Positions 1-9,696 of a DNA stretch of 64,000 nt are shown one piece after another. The notes beneath the pieces were generated by a model. It saw nothing but the letters and a program-made list of their open reading frames with translations, was not told where the DNA came from and did no database searches. The translations under genes were made by a program, and so were the position numbers. Position 1 is the first letter of the stretch; the number at the start of each line of letters is the position of its first letter. The DNA is from Pedobacter suwonensis (lineage in GTDB: Bacteria; Bacteroidota; Bacteroidia; Sphingobacteriales; Sphingobacteriaceae), in contig NZ_FOJM01000013.1 in NCBI RefSeq assembly GCF_900111825.1, positions 1-64,000 of the forward strand, in the 5' to 3' direction.

Positions 1-212
1 CAGTTTCCTGTGCAATCGTCATCCTGAGTTTATCTCAGGATCTTTTCAGACAGATACTTAAATAAGTTCAGAATGGCGGATTGAGTTGATTTGTAACTTC
101 TATGTTAGCAGTTTTCAGTTGGCAGTTTTCATGTAATAGTCATCCTGAGTTTATCTTAGGATCTTGTTAGATAGATACTGAAACAAGTTTACTATGACGT
201 ATTGAGTTGCTA
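1..212. repeat. two direct copies of a ~90-nt repeat with internal palindromes
   Basis: Bases 1-92 and 123-212 are diverged copies of one unit. Each starts with CAGTTTTC-like sequence, then a TCATCCTGAG...CTCAGGAT palindrome, then a GATACT-AAA-AAGTT segment and ATTGAGTTG. The second half resembles the repeat at 12825-12850, so this is one member of a dispersed palindromic repeat family rather than a local duplication only. There is no open reading frame shared by both copies. The first copy may be cut by the window edge. Confidence 0.6.
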
Positions 213-235
213 ATGGTCAATGAACCAACAATAAA

Positions 236-595
236 CTAGTAAACCAATCTGTAAAGGCAGTCGCTAATGATATGGTTAAGCTTAAACATGGTAAATGTGC
301 CTTGCAGTAAATCTTTTAACGCAATGATTTCGAGGGCGCTTAATAAATAGATATGTTCGCAGCCGTTAAAGGTAACCAATTCAAAATCTGCTTTTTGAGT
401 ATTTAAAAGGAGGGCTTCAACATCAATCTGTTCTACAACAGCTTTTAATTTTTGAAGTGTAAGGCAATTGTAGCGTGCAAACTTCCCCCCGAAATCTACA
501 TAAAAGCAATTTAACTTATCTGACTGATAAATTGAACCGTGGGTATTTGAGAATACGTTAACGAGCTGGTTAATATCTATACACGCTTTTTCCAT
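236..595 (-). CDS. small conserved-type hypothetical protein (119 aa)
   Basis: The protein starts MEKACIDINQLV at an ATG at 593-595 and has no signal peptide, no membrane segment and no motif that I can assign. Its composition is that of a normal cytosolic protein, with two cysteines near the middle and end and mixed alpha/beta character. It is a single-gene unit: the repeat block lies downstream and about 270 nt of noncoding DNA with a GGAA tract lies upstream. Small proteins of this size and look are common in Sphingobacteriaceae, but I cannot name a family with confidence. The open frame, start context (AT-rich, no Shine-Dalgarno) and coding-like composition support a real gene. Confidence 0.6.
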   Translation of the reverse strand: MEKACIDINQLVNVFSNTHGSIYQSDKLNCFYVDFGGKFARYNCLTLQKLKAVVEQIDVEALLLNTQKADFELVTFNGCEHIYLLSALEIIALKDLLQGTFTMFKLNHIISDCLYRLVY

Positions 596-682
596 CGGTT
601 ACAAAAATTGGCATTATTTAGATTAAATACAAATAAATTATGAAAAAAATTAGCGTTTAGCGGATGGGGCTTAGGTATGGTG

Positions 683-720
683 GGAAGGAAGGAAGGAAGG
701 AAGAAAGGAAGGAAGGAAAG
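683..720. repeat. GGAA microsatellite
   Basis: This is a purine-only tract made of about nine GGAA units with one GAAA interruption. It lies in the noncoding DNA between the 119-aa hypothetical gene and the broken acetyltransferase gene. Such tracts slip in replication, so its length may vary between strains. Confidence 0.85.
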
Positions 721-743
721 AGGTTTTAATACTTGAGAAAAGT

Positions 744-830
744 CGTCATGAAAAGCAGGTTTTTCAGCCTGCGAAACAACTTTATTACGATCCCTAGTCG
801 CGTATGCTTAAAAATTGCTTCGTTGCCCGA
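744..830. repeat. degenerate copy of the bipartite palindromic repeat
   Basis: The order GTCAT, AGCAGG-TTTTTCAGCCTGCGAA, a short spacer, then AAAATTGCTTCGTTG matches the element at 16908-17010 (GTCATTGCGAG, GGCTTTTTCAGCC, then the reverse half with ATTGCTTCGTCG). It is more diverged here. It lies just downstream of the stop of the reconstructed acetyltransferase gene on the minus strand. Confidence 0.55.
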
Positions 831-862
831 AAACGGCGATTTCTGATGTAATCTACTTTTTG

Positions 863-1419
863 CTATTTAACGTTAAATACCATATGGTTATAGCTGCCGC
901 CCATAAACTCCTTTTCATTTTGGATTTTAAAGCCCATTTGCTGGTAGAGCTTCAAGGCCCGCGCATTATTTGCTCAACTAATAAGCCAATCGTTTGATGC
1001 CCCGATTGTTTTCCCCAGGCCAGGCCTGCTTTAATTAATTGTTTGCCTATACCTTTGCCCTGGGCACTGACATTTACACTGATGCTGTCGAGATAAAATT
1101 CTCCGCTTTGAGTCTCTGCATCCAGGTGATTATCTGTTATATCAGGCTGACTCAGATAAATTAAAAATGGCTTTCTGAGTTCAAGTAGCTTTGCTCCATC
1201 ATAAGCAGTTAATGAGCCGTGTACTTTATCGGCTTCTTCAAAAACCAAGGTGTTTTCGTAGCTGTACTGATTGCCTGATTGTTGAAAAAAATGTTCAAAG
1301 ATGCGGTTAATGGTGCTCTGATCCTGAGTTTGGGTTAGCTTTGGCGCAAGCTCAGCCATGGCTTGAAGTAAAAGCGGTACAACCTGCGTTGCATCTTCTG
1401 GTTTGGCGCGCCTGATCAT
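863..1419 (-). pseudogene. GNAT family N-acetyltransferase, frameshifted near the C-terminus
   Basis: The first frame reads MIRRAKPEDA and continues to GIGKQLIKAG (acetyl-CoA binding motif A, R/QxxGxG/A) and GLLVEQ, then stops early at 952. Moving one base at about 967-970 reopens the frame as NARALKLYQQMGF, the GNAT motif B, followed by a normal tail ending VFNVK and a stop at 863-865. The span is 557 nt, one short of a whole number of codons, so a single-base deletion (or a sequencing error) explains it; the intact protein would be about 185 aa. The start overlaps the stop of the upstream hydrolase gene by one base (TAATG), so the two are translationally coupled. The substrate is unknown. 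Confidence 0.8.
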
Positions 1420-2258
1420 TAAATGTCGCTTAAGTTAAAGGTTTCTGCCACACGTATTCCTTTTTCGGTACGTTGTAAGGTGCAGCACTCGTTAATAGGG
1501 TCATGTTCAAGAAAAAGTATGTAATTATTGTCGACCGCTTCTTCCAAAAACGCCTGCTTTTCTGTTAATGTTTTTAAAGGAAACATGTCGTAGGCCATTA
1601 CATAAGGCAGGGGCAGGTGACCTACTGATGGCAAAAGATCTGCCATATACACGATGGTTCGGCCTTTATAACTGATTTTAGGCAGCATCATGGCGTCGGT
1701 ATGGCCGTAAGCAAAACTAATGTTGATGTCCTTTTGCCATTCTATATTTTCCCGTTCAACCACGAAGTTAAGCTGTCCACTTTCCTGTATGGGTAAGATG
1801 TTTTCTTTTAAAAATGAGGCTTTTTCCCTTGCGTTGGGTTCAACTGCCCATTTCCAGTGCTTTTCGTTGCTCCAATATCTGGCATTTTTAAAAGCTGGTA
1901 TTAATTTTTCACCTGCTCTTATAATTGCCCCGCCAACATGGTCAAAGTGAAGGTGGGTAAGGAAAACATCGGTAATATCTGTTGTTCCGAAACCCAACTG
2001 TGCCAGTGATTTTTCCAGGGAATCGTTTCCATGCAGGTAATAATGGCTAAAAAATTTCTCATCCTGTTTATTTCCGATCCCGGTATCAACCAAAATCAGT
2101 TGATTGCCTTCTTCTATCAGTAAGCAGCGCATGGCCCATGTGCAAAGATTGTTTGCATCAGCAGGATTGGTTTTTTGCCAGATGGCTTTAGGTACGACAC
2201 CGAACATGGCGCCACCATCTAACTTAAATAAACCAGTATTTATGGTGTGAAGTTTCAT
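1419..2258 (-). CDS. metallo-beta-lactamase fold hydrolase
   Basis: A 279-aa cytosolic protein of the MBL superfamily. The zinc-binding signature THLHFDHVGG is at residues 101-110 (H102, H104, D106, H107), with further metal-ligand candidates in the HTDAMM segment and near LEHDP at the C-terminal end. The strand LILVDTGIG just before is typical of the fold. The overall pattern resembles lactonase/quorum-quenching-like and general hydrolase members, but the substrate cannot be read from sequence. It is the first gene of a two-gene unit with the acetyltransferase downstream, overlapping it by one base. No signal peptide is present. Confidence 0.85.
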   Translation of the reverse strand: MKLHTINTGLFKLDGGAMFGVVPKAIWQKTNPADANNLCTWAMRCLLIEEGNQLILVDTGIGNKQDEKFFSHYYLHGNDSLEKSLAQLGFGTTDITDVFLTHLHFDHVGGAIIRAGEKLIPAFKNARYWSNEKHWKWAVEPNAREKASFLKENILPIQESGQLNFVVERENIEWQKDINISFAYGHTDAMMLPKISYKGRTIVYMADLLPSVGHLPLPYVMAYDMFPLKTLTEKQAFLEEAVDNNYILFLEHDPINECCTLQRTEKGIRVAETFNLSDI

Positions 2259-2345
2259 TTTTTTAGTATCAAGTATTTAGTACCGGTAGTACCGGGTATC
2301 AAGATGCTATTGGTAAATATCAAGATCGGATTGGCTAAAAATAAG

Positions 2346-2375
2346 AAAACCCTTTAGGATTAACTAAAGGGTTTT
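2346..2375 (-). terminator. intrinsic terminator downstream of lpdA
   Basis: An inverted repeat AAAACCCTTTA / TAAAGGGTTTT with an 8-nt loop. Read on the minus strand it is followed by a T-rich run, so it should end lpdA transcription. It could also work in the other direction. Confidence 0.8.
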
Positions 2376-2429
2376 TATATATTTCGACTGAAGACTTCGG
2401 ACTATAGACTCCGGACTACAGACTTTAGA

Positions 2430-3818
2430 CTATAAGTGGATCACTTCTCCGTAGGCATCAGCAGCAGCTTCCATAATGGCTTCGCTCATGGTTGGGTGAG
2501 GGTGAACAGATTTGATCATTTCGTGTCCGGTAGTTTCCAGTTTACGTGCTACCACAATTTCGGCAATCATTTCGGTAACGTTGGCACCGATCATGTGCGC
2601 GCCTAGTAATTCGCCGTATTTTGCGTCGAAAATCAATTTGATAAAACCATCTTTGGCACCTGCAGCACTGGCCTTGCCTGATGCCGAAAACGGGAATTTA
2701 CCGATTTTCAATTCATAACCTGCTGCCTTAGCTGCTTTTTCGGTATATCCTACTGAAGCAATTTCAGGGGTGCAATAAGTACATCCAGGGATATTGTTGT
2801 AATCTAACGGTTCCACATGCTGACCAGCAATTTTCTCTACGCAGATAATGCCTTCTGCAGAAGCCACGTGTGCTAAAGCTTGTCCACCTACTACGTCGCC
2901 AATCGCATAATAACCTTTTACCGAAGTGTTGTAAAACTCATCGGTAACGATTTTGCCTTTTTCGGTTTTGATACCTACTTCTTCCAGGCCGATGTTTTCG
3001 ATATTGGCTACAATACCAGCTGCTGAAAGCACGATATCAGCTTCGATGGTTTGCATGCCTGAAGCTGTTTTAACCGAAACTTTACAACCTGCTCCGCTGG
3101 TATCAACAGATTCCACACTTGCAGAGGTCATTACATCAATACCGGTTTTCTTTAAGCTACGTAGCAATTGTTTTGAAACATCTTCGTCTTCCACAGGAAC
3201 CACGTTTTCCATAAACTCCACAATGGTTACTTTAGTGCCCATGGTAGCATAGAAATAAGCAAACTCTACACCGATGGCGCCAGAACCTACCACTACCATG
3301 CTTTTTGGTAATTCAGGGAGTACCATGGCCTGGCGGTAACCGATAATTTTTTTGCCATCCTGTTTCAGGTTAGGCAATTCTCTTGAACGGGCACCTGTAG
3401 CGATAATGATATTTTTTGCACTCAGTTCTTTTTGAGAACCATCAGCACCTCTAACTTCTAATTTGTTTCCTGGTTTTACTTTACCAGTTCCCATAATCAC
3501 GTCAATTTTATTTTTTTTCATTAAAAATTGAACGCCTTTACTCATGCCATCGGCCACACCACGGCTGCGTTTTACCACAGCGGCAAAATCTGCAGTAGCA
3601 CCTGCAGTAGTAATTCCGTAATCAGCAGCATGATTAATATATTCGAAAACCTGAGCACTTTTCAAAAGCGCTTTAGTAGGGATACAGCCCCAGTTTAAAC
3701 AAATACCACCTAATGATTCACGCTCAACAATGGCCACTTTTAGTCCCAATTGAGAAGCTCTGATTGCAGCTACATAACCACCAGGGCCGCTGCCTAAAAC
3801 AATAACGTCGTAATTCAT
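2430..3818 (-). CDS. lpdA: dihydrolipoyl dehydrogenase (E3)
   Basis: A 462-aa FAD flavoprotein that reoxidises dihydrolipoamide in the pyruvate, 2-oxoglutarate or branched-chain dehydrogenase complexes, reducing NAD+. The FAD-binding GSGPGG loop is at residues 9-14, the redox disulfide is GGICLNWGC (C40 and C45), the NAD-binding GSGAIG loop is in the middle, and a second FAD contact YAIGDVVGG follows. The C-terminal dimerisation domain carries HPHPTMSE with the active-site His and Glu. The length is normal for the family. It stands alone here, with no E1 or E2 gene beside it, as is common in Bacteroidota. It is divergent from the Oar-like receptor across a 690-nt AT-rich spacer. Confidence 0.95.
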   Translation of the reverse strand: MNYDVIVLGSGPGGYVAAIRASQLGLKVAIVERESLGGICLNWGCIPTKALLKSAQVFEYINHAADYGITTAGATADFAAVVKRSRGVADGMSKGVQFLMKKNKIDVIMGTGKVKPGNKLEVRGADGSQKELSAKNIIIATGARSRELPNLKQDGKKIIGYRQAMVLPELPKSMVVVGSGAIGVEFAYFYATMGTKVTIVEFMENVVPVEDEDVSKQLLRSLKKTGIDVMTSASVESVDTSGAGCKVSVKTASGMQTIEADIVLSAAGIVANIENIGLEEVGIKTEKGKIVTDEFYNTSVKGYYAIGDVVGGQALAHVASAEGIICVEKIAGQHVEPLDYNNIPGCTYCTPEIASVGYTEKAAKAAGYELKIGKFPFSASGKASAAGAKDGFIKLIFDAKYGELLGAHMIGANVTEMIAEIVVARKLETTGHEMIKSVHPHPTMSEAIMEAAADAYGEVIHL

Positions 3819-4508
3819 CTGTTTTTTCTATTTTGTTATTTATCCTTCAGACGGGAGTTTGCCGGGATATAATGGATATTAATTTGGCCTGTGCTTCCGA
3901 TCCGTTTAAAGATATTTGTTTCTTAATGTTCAGTTTTTATAATGTGTATAGTTAAGAGGTCTGTTTCAACTTGATAATCGGGCTTTAAACTTTAACATTA
4001 CCAAAAATTGAATCAGGCTACTCCGTTAACCATCGTCCAAAACTAAAAAAAAAATGTCAATTGACTAAGCCAATATTCAGATAGCAGTTAAAATTTACAA
4101 TGGTTGAATATTGTTAACCTGATTCTCTTTAAAAACGAAAGATATAATCACCCTGATTTACAAAATTATATTTGGGTAGCTGAATAAAAAGTTGAATAAC
4201 AGCTATGTTATTGCTTAAAAAATAATTGTTGATATGTATTATTAGAAAAATACCAATGTTAATTTAATTTTTATGTCGAAATATTAAGCAACTATTGGTT
4301 TTGTTGTTAAAAATTTAGTTTTCCAATCAATGTATTGATAAACTGAAAGTTGTAATGGCTATCATATATGTTAAATGTTGAAAAATTATGACCGACTTAA
4401 TAATTATTTAACATTGAATGTTAAAATCTGTTAAATTTTATTAGGACATTTGCAGCTACAAAATCCCTTTTGATTATCATTAACAACAAAAAAATTAAAA
4501 ATCAAAGT
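3819..4508. other. divergent intergenic region between lpdA and the Oar-like receptor
   Basis: About 690 nt of very AT-rich DNA with no credible open frame. It must hold the promoters of both divergent genes, but I could not find a clean TTTG / TAnnTTTG pair for either. Several short TTAAAT/ATTTAA-like words recur between 4260 and 4450, which may be operator-like or simply reflect base composition. Confidence 0.5.
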
Positions 4509-7500
4509 ATGAAGAAATCTTTACTTTTAAGATTAGTACTGGTTATTGTTGCATTTGTAGGTATTGCTTTTGGTGCAAACGCACAGGTGACTACATCATC
4601 AATGACCGGTTCTGTAAGAGATGCCAAGGGCATTCTACCAGGTGCAACGGTTAAGGCAATACACACACCTTCCGGAACAACCTATACTGTTTCGACGAGC
4701 AATGATGGTCGCTTTGCAATAAACAATATGCGCGTAGGTGGCCCTTATTCTGTAGAAATTACTTACATAGGGTTCAAACCTGGTAAAGTTTCAGATATTT
4801 TCCTGAAATTGGGCGAGAATTTTACGCTGGACTATAAACTGGATGACTCAGGTAACACCTTAGCTGAGGTTAGTGTTCAAGGTACAAAAAAAGTAAATGC
4901 TCAGAAAACAGGTGCCAGTACGAATATCTCTAGTCGTGAGTTAGCATCATTACCGACAATTTCAAGAAGTATTTCTGATTTTACAAGATTAACTCCTCAA
5001 GCTGGTTCTGGTTTAGCCAGTAATAGTTTCGGTGGACGCGATGCCCGTTATAATAATATCCAGGTTGATGGTGCAAACCTAAACAACAACTTTGGCTTAA
5101 ACACTGATCCACTTCCAGGTGGGGGATCTCAGCCAATTTCGTTGGATTCATATGATCAGATTTCGGTGAATATCGCTCCATATGATGTTCGTCAAGCTGG
5201 TTTTACCGGAGCTAACATTAGTGCGGTAACAAAAAGCGGTACAAACTCCTTTCATGGCAGTGCTTACGGTCTATACAGAGATCAAAGTTTTTTAGGTAAA
5301 AATGTTAAAGGTACTGATATCAGTTCTCAAATAGTGGCTTCTAAATCAAAAACTTATGGTTTTACTTTAGGTGGTCCGATTGTAAAGAACAAATTGTTTT
5401 TCTTTGTAAACGCTGAAAAAGAAGAAAATTTAGCACCGGGTATTGCATTTTATCCAACCAACGGTTCTGGCTCAGGTACGGTTTCTTCTACAACTGTTGC
5501 TGATTTGAAAACTGTTTCTGACTATCTAAAATCTAAATTTGGTTATGAAACTGGCAGCTATCAAGATTTTCCTGCTTTTGCAAGAGATAACCATAAAATC
5601 TTAGCTAAAGTTGACTGGAACATTAACAACAGTAATAAACTGACATTAAAATTTAGTGATTTTAGAGGTACTGATGATCAGCAACTTAATTCTACCAGTA
5701 TCCCAAATGGTGGTGGTTTCAAAGTTACAGGTCAGTCTAGTACCATTTCAAGAGCTCCTAATAACAGATTTGGTCCAAAATCTTTTTCATATGCGAACTC
5801 TAACTATGGCTTCTTAAATACTACCAGAAGCGGAACTTTAGAATTAAATAGTAGATTGAATAATAAATGGTCTAATCAGTTATTATTAGCATTTACCAAA
5901 AACAAAGCTACTCGTGGATATCCTGGTGAAATTTTTCCAACTATTGATATCTATGATGGAGCCACAGGTAGTAATATCATAACTGCCGGTATGGATCCTT
6001 ATACACTAAATAACGATGTTGTTAATGATGTATATAACTTTACTGATAACATTACTTATAATGCAGGTAGACATAATTTTACCGCAGGTTTAACTTATGA
6101 ATATCAAAAAGTTGGTAACATGTTTATGGCACCTGCTAATAGTTACTATGTATTTAATTCTATCAATGATTTAATCACAGATAAGGCGCCTGTTTATTTT
6201 GCATATACTTATTCACTTATACCTAACACGCCAGCGGTTTATTCTGCCCAACTTAAAATTGGACAAGCTGGAGCATATATCCAAGATGAATATAATGCAA
6301 GCGATAATGTGAAATTTACTTTTGGCTTGCGTGCGGATATGCCAATTTATCACGAAGATCCGTTGAACAATCCCGCAACATCTAAGCTGAATTTTTATGC
6401 TGATGATAATACAACATTAAGAAGTTATAGTACAGATAAGTGGGCAAAAAGTAGCGTTATGTTATCTCCAAGAGTAGGCTTCAGGGCAACTTCTAACGAT
6501 AAATCTTTGGTATTTAGAGGTGGAATGGGTGTTTTTACCGGGAAAATTCCGTTTGTATTCTTAACTAATATTCCTACCAACACAGGTATGTATCAGTTTG
6601 GTGGAGCGATCAATAACAATACAGCTGCAGGTGTCGCACAGTTAGCCAATATCAAATTAAACGCTAACCCTAATGCTTATGCTAATCTATTTCCAACTTC
6701 TGCCGGAACATCATCTCCAGCTAACGTTGTTTTCATGGATGAGAACTTTAAGTTTCCGAAGGTTTTTAGAGTTAATTTAGGTATTGATAAAAATATTGGT
6801 GATGGTTACATGTTAACTTTCGATGGATTATATACTAAGGATATCAATGCGGTTAAGATGCGTAATGCAAACTTGGCAAATCCAAATGGCGTTGTTTTAG
6901 AGGGTGATTTAACTCGTCCTCGTATTATTGGTTCCAATCGATTAAATAGTGCGATAACTTCAGCAATCGTTCTTGAAAATTCAGCCAGAGGTTACGCTAC
7001 TTCATTAACAGCCCAAATTAGTAAATCTTATTCAAATGGATTTTCTGGTTCTGCAGCTTACACTTACTCTATGGCTAAAGAAATTACTGCCAATCCTGGT
7101 AGTCAGGCTTCTTCTGTTTGGAATACGAATCCTAACGTAGCAACATCTAACTTTCAAGAATTAGGAAATTCTGCATACGCTATTCCTCACCGTGTTGTAG
7201 CTAACTTATCTTATCGTAAAGAATATCTTAAACATTTAGCAACAACGTTGTCTATTTTCTATGAAGGATCTAACCAAGGTGTTTACAGCTTTGTTGTAAA
7301 TGGGGACATTAATGGCGATTCAAACAGTTCATCTGATTTAATGTATATACCAAGACCTGGTGAAACCATCTTCCAACAATATACCATTGGAAGTGGAACA
7401 TCGGCAAAAACTTTTACTGTTGCGCAACAGGAAGCGGCTTTGAATCAGTTTATAGAAAGCTCTCCTTATTTACGCAAAAACAGAGGTAAATTTGCTGAAA

Positions 7501-7829
7501 GAAATGCTGCATTATTGCCATGGTTTCATAGAGTTGATGTTAGGTTCTTACAAGATATTTTCATCAACACAGGTAAATCTGGTAAACAGACACTTCAGTT
7601 TAGTGCTGATATTATCAACGCTGCCAATTTAGTTAATAAAAACTGGGGCACTTATCAGCGCTCTGTAATAAACAATCCATTAGTGTCTCAAGGCGTTAAT
7701 GCAACTACCAATAGGCCAACCTATAGAATGGCTAATGTTAGTAATGAACTGGTAACTAATGCGTTTCAAGATTTAGTAACTCCAACTAGTACTTACAGTA
7801 TCCAATTAGGATTACGATATACTTTTTAG
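4509..7829 (+). CDS. Oar-like TonB-dependent outer-membrane receptor
   Basis: I chose the ATG at 4509, which starts MKKSLLLRLV and gives a clean signal peptide ending GANAQ; the open frame extends 13 codons further upstream. The mature 1,106-aa precursor begins with a carboxypeptidase-regulatory-like beta-sandwich (about residues 30-115, with GSVRDAKG and LPGATV), followed by a plug domain (FGGRDARYNNIQVDG) and a long beta-barrel ending in an aromatic residue (LGLRYTF). Domain order and length fit the Oar/OmpA-related TonB-dependent transporters. No SusD-type gene follows, so it is unlikely to be a SusC glycan importer. The substrate is unknown. A strong terminator follows, so it is monocistronic. 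Energy could come from the TonB-like protein at 15.4 kb or from elsewhere. Confidence 0.9.
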   Translation: MKKSLLLRLVLVIVAFVGIAFGANAQVTTSSMTGSVRDAKGILPGATVKAIHTPSGTTYTVSTSNDGRFAINNMRVGGPYSVEITYIGFKPGKVSDIFLKLGENFTLDYKLDDSGNTLAEVSVQGTKKVNAQKTGASTNISSRELASLPTISRSISDFTRLTPQAGSGLASNSFGGRDARYNNIQVDGANLNNNFGLNTDPLPGGGSQPISLDSYDQISVNIAPYDVRQAGFTGANISAVTKSGTNSFHGSAYGLYRDQSFLGKNVKGTDISSQIVASKSKTYGFTLGGPIVKNKLFFFVNAEKEENLAPGIAFYPTNGSGSGTVSSTTVADLKTVSDYLKSKFGYETGSYQDFPAFARDNHKILAKVDWNINNSNKLTLKFSDFRGTDDQQLNSTSIPNGGGFKVTGQSSTISRAPNNRFGPKSFSYANSNYGFLNTTRSGTLELNSRLNNKWSNQLLLAFTKNKATRGYPGEIFPTIDIYDGATGSNIITAGMDPYTLNNDVVNDVYNFTDNITYNAGRHNFTAGLTYEYQKVGNMFMAPANSYYVFNSINDLITDKAPVYFAYTYSLIPNTPAVYSAQLKIGQAGAYIQDEYNASDNVKFTFGLRADMPIYHEDPLNNPATSKLNFYADDNTTLRSYSTDKWAKSSVMLSPRVGFRATSNDKSLVFRGGMGVFTGKIPFVFLTNIPTNTGMYQFGGAINNNTAAGVAQLANIKLNANPNAYANLFPTSAGTSSPANVVFMDENFKFPKVFRVNLGIDKNIGDGYMLTFDGLYTKDINAVKMRNANLANPNGVVLEGDLTRPRIIGSNRLNSAITSAIVLENSARGYATSLTAQISKSYSNGFSGSAAYTYSMAKEITANPGSQASSVWNTNPNVATSNFQELGNSAYAIPHRVVANLSYRKEYLKHLATTLSIFYEGSNQGVYSFVVNGDINGDSNSSSDLMYIPRPGETIFQQYTIGSGTSAKTFTVAQQEAALNQFIESSPYLRKNRGKFAERNAALLPWFHRVDVRFLQDIFINTGKSGKQTLQFSADIINAANLVNKNWGTYQRSVINNPLVSQGVNATTNRPTYRMANVSNELVTNAFQDLVTPTSTYSIQLGLRYTF

Positions 7830-7850
7830 TCAAAAAGTCAGTTAAGAGAA

Positions 7851-7878
7851 AGCCCCGATCAAGTGATCGGGGCTTTTT
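7851..7878 (+). terminator. intrinsic terminator of the Oar-like receptor gene
   Basis: A perfect hairpin AGCCCCGATCA / TGATCGGGGCT with a tight loop, followed by a run of six T. It begins 22 nt after the stop codon. Confidence 0.95.
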
Positions 7879-7879
7879 T

Positions 7880-8343
7880 GTGTACAATTCGTCCGGATCA
7901 AACGGCTATAAATCTGAAATATACTTTGTTAAGTTAGTGCGTATACTTATCATCTACAATTCAATAGCGCAGAGGACCTAAACTGGAAGCTCACAAGAAC
8001 TTAAAGTATATTATAATATGTGATCTGAAAGAATATCATAAAGTGTTACCTACTGAATGATAGTTTTAAGTAGCATTGGGTGTAATAATAATTATCTCAT
8101 TTAATATAACAATTTCTTAATAGTAAATCTGTATTTTTAGAATGGAAAACAAAAAACATGATGAATGCACACTCTCTTTGAAATATTCTTTTCGCCGATT
8201 AGATTATCGTCTGCTTTAAGCAGTTTCTCTCACCAGATCTAATTAAACTCTATAAAACTAAACTTTCGTGCTTTTCCATAAGAACTTTATTGTTTTACCA
8301 TTTAACATCAATTAATATGAATTAATTTTTTAAACAGTTAAAC
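7880..8343. other. intergenic region without a visible gene
   Basis: About 460 nt of AT-rich sequence between the receptor terminator and the astacin-like gene. I see no open frame with coding character, no tRNA and no clear repeat. The part next to 8344 presumably carries the protease promoter. Confidence 0.5.
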
Positions 8344-9558
8344 ATGAAAAAAATCTATCACGCCCTTGCAGCGCTCGTTATTTTGATCAGCGCTTGTAAA
8401 AAAGAAACTTCCGTGCAGCAGGAAAAATCTCAAAACACTCGAGGAAAAGTTATTACCTATCATTTGAAGAATGGTGGACAGGTCACCGTTCAAATTAACA
8501 GTAGAGGAGAATATGTTGTTGGAGGAGATGTAATTTTATCCAAAGACCAAATTGCTTATTTAGAATTTAATAAGGTTGGTAATAATAAGGTTGCAACAAC
8601 AGAAAGCACATTTACAGCTGATTTTCAAAAACTGTGGCCAGGTGGTATTGTTTACTATGTCATCAATGATGCCACACATAGTTCAGATATTTTAAATGCG
8701 ATGAGCGATTGGGAGGCTAGCACGCCAATACATTTTGTACAGCGCACAAACCAAGCTAATTATGTGAATTTTCAAGGAGCTCCATCCAATGGAGGAGGAG
8801 ATTCACAATTAGGTATGGTGGGTGGACAGCAACTCATTAGATTATCCACTGGTGCAGATAAATCTACGGTTATTCATGAAATTGGTCATGCCGTGGGGTT
8901 AATGCATGAACAAACCAGAACTGACCGCGATCAATATATTAACATTGATTTCAATAACATTAATAATGATTGGATAGATCAATACAAAACCTATGATGTA
9001 CTTGGAAAGTCTGGATCTCAGATAGGAACATTTGATTATAATTCCGTAATGTTATATCCTTCAAGTGTGTCTGAAGCTAGAGTCGGCTCAAATACAGCGC
9101 CACAAATGACCAGAAAAGATGGCTCCACGTGGGGTTACAATAGTTTTCTTTCACAAGGAGATATAGAAGGGGTTAATGCTTTATATAAGCTTATATATTG
9201 TAAGGTAAGCACCTCCCGAGGTGAGATTTATCAAATGGACGACTGGAATGAATCTTATGATGATAATGTAAATATTGAATTTTTTAGTGACCCATCATTA
9301 AGCACCCCCTTACCTTTACCGAGAAATGTTATTATCCGAGTTTCTTATGTTAAAGTAAGTTATCCGATCTCCGAACAAGCAGTTACCAATTATATGTATT
9401 ATGATGTTGAAATTCCTCAAGGATATAATAGCTATAGTGCTGGTATGGAAAACCGTATACACTATAATGGAAATATGGGAATACAGGCCGGAAGTTACAC
9501 CATGGGTTTAACCTCTATTGGCATTATGAATGCCTTTAGCTCCGTATCTTACCATTAA
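8344..9558 (+). CDS. astacin-like (M12A) zinc metalloprotease, lipoprotein
   Basis: A 404-aa secreted protease. The N-terminus is a lipoprotein signal with lipobox LISAC (C18), so it is probably anchored to a membrane. The catalytic signature HEIGHAVGLMH lies at residues 178-188 (zinc ligands H178, H182, H188; general base E179), followed by EQTRTDRD as in astacins, and the Met-turn is SVMLYP about 50 residues later. The region before about residue 90 is a probable propeptide. The C-terminal ~115 residues after the catalytic domain show no motif I recognise. Related bacterial enzymes include flavastacin and myroilysin. The gene is flanked by its own terminator and appears monocistronic. Confidence 0.92.
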   Translation: MKKIYHALAALVILISACKKETSVQQEKSQNTRGKVITYHLKNGGQVTVQINSRGEYVVGGDVILSKDQIAYLEFNKVGNNKVATTESTFTADFQKLWPGGIVYYVINDATHSSDILNAMSDWEASTPIHFVQRTNQANYVNFQGAPSNGGGDSQLGMVGGQQLIRLSTGADKSTVIHEIGHAVGLMHEQTRTDRDQYINIDFNNINNDWIDQYKTYDVLGKSGSQIGTFDYNSVMLYPSSVSEARVGSNTAPQMTRKDGSTWGYNSFLSQGDIEGVNALYKLIYCKVSTSRGEIYQMDDWNESYDDNVNIEFFSDPSLSTPLPLPRNVIIRVSYVKVSYPISEQAVTNYMYYDVEIPQGYNSYSAGMENRIHYNGNMGIQAGSYTMGLTSIGIMNAFSSVSYH

Positions 9559-9596
9559 ATATTTGTAACTGATACTGAGATTAACGACATCCAAAT

Positions 9597-9627
9597 TGTC
9601 CCAGCTGAAAGGTTGGGACATTTTTTA
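9597..9627 (+). terminator. intrinsic terminator of the astacin-like gene
   Basis: Stem TGTCCCA / TGGGACA with a 10-nt loop, then TTTTTT. It lies about 40 nt after the stop codon. Confidence 0.85.
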
Positions 9628-9696
9628 TAAACCTAAAACCATTTCCTCCTGAATGCGATTTTATAGTTAGCCTATTTATTCAAAACTAATTTATAA

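Noticed and set aside
815..997. 60-aa plus-strand open frame
   Set aside because: It is antisense to the C-terminal part of the frameshifted acetyltransferase, which reads as clear GNAT motif B.
4509..7829. SusC of a polysaccharide-utilisation locus
   Set aside because: No SusD gene follows, a strong terminator does, and length and repeats fit the Oar-like group.
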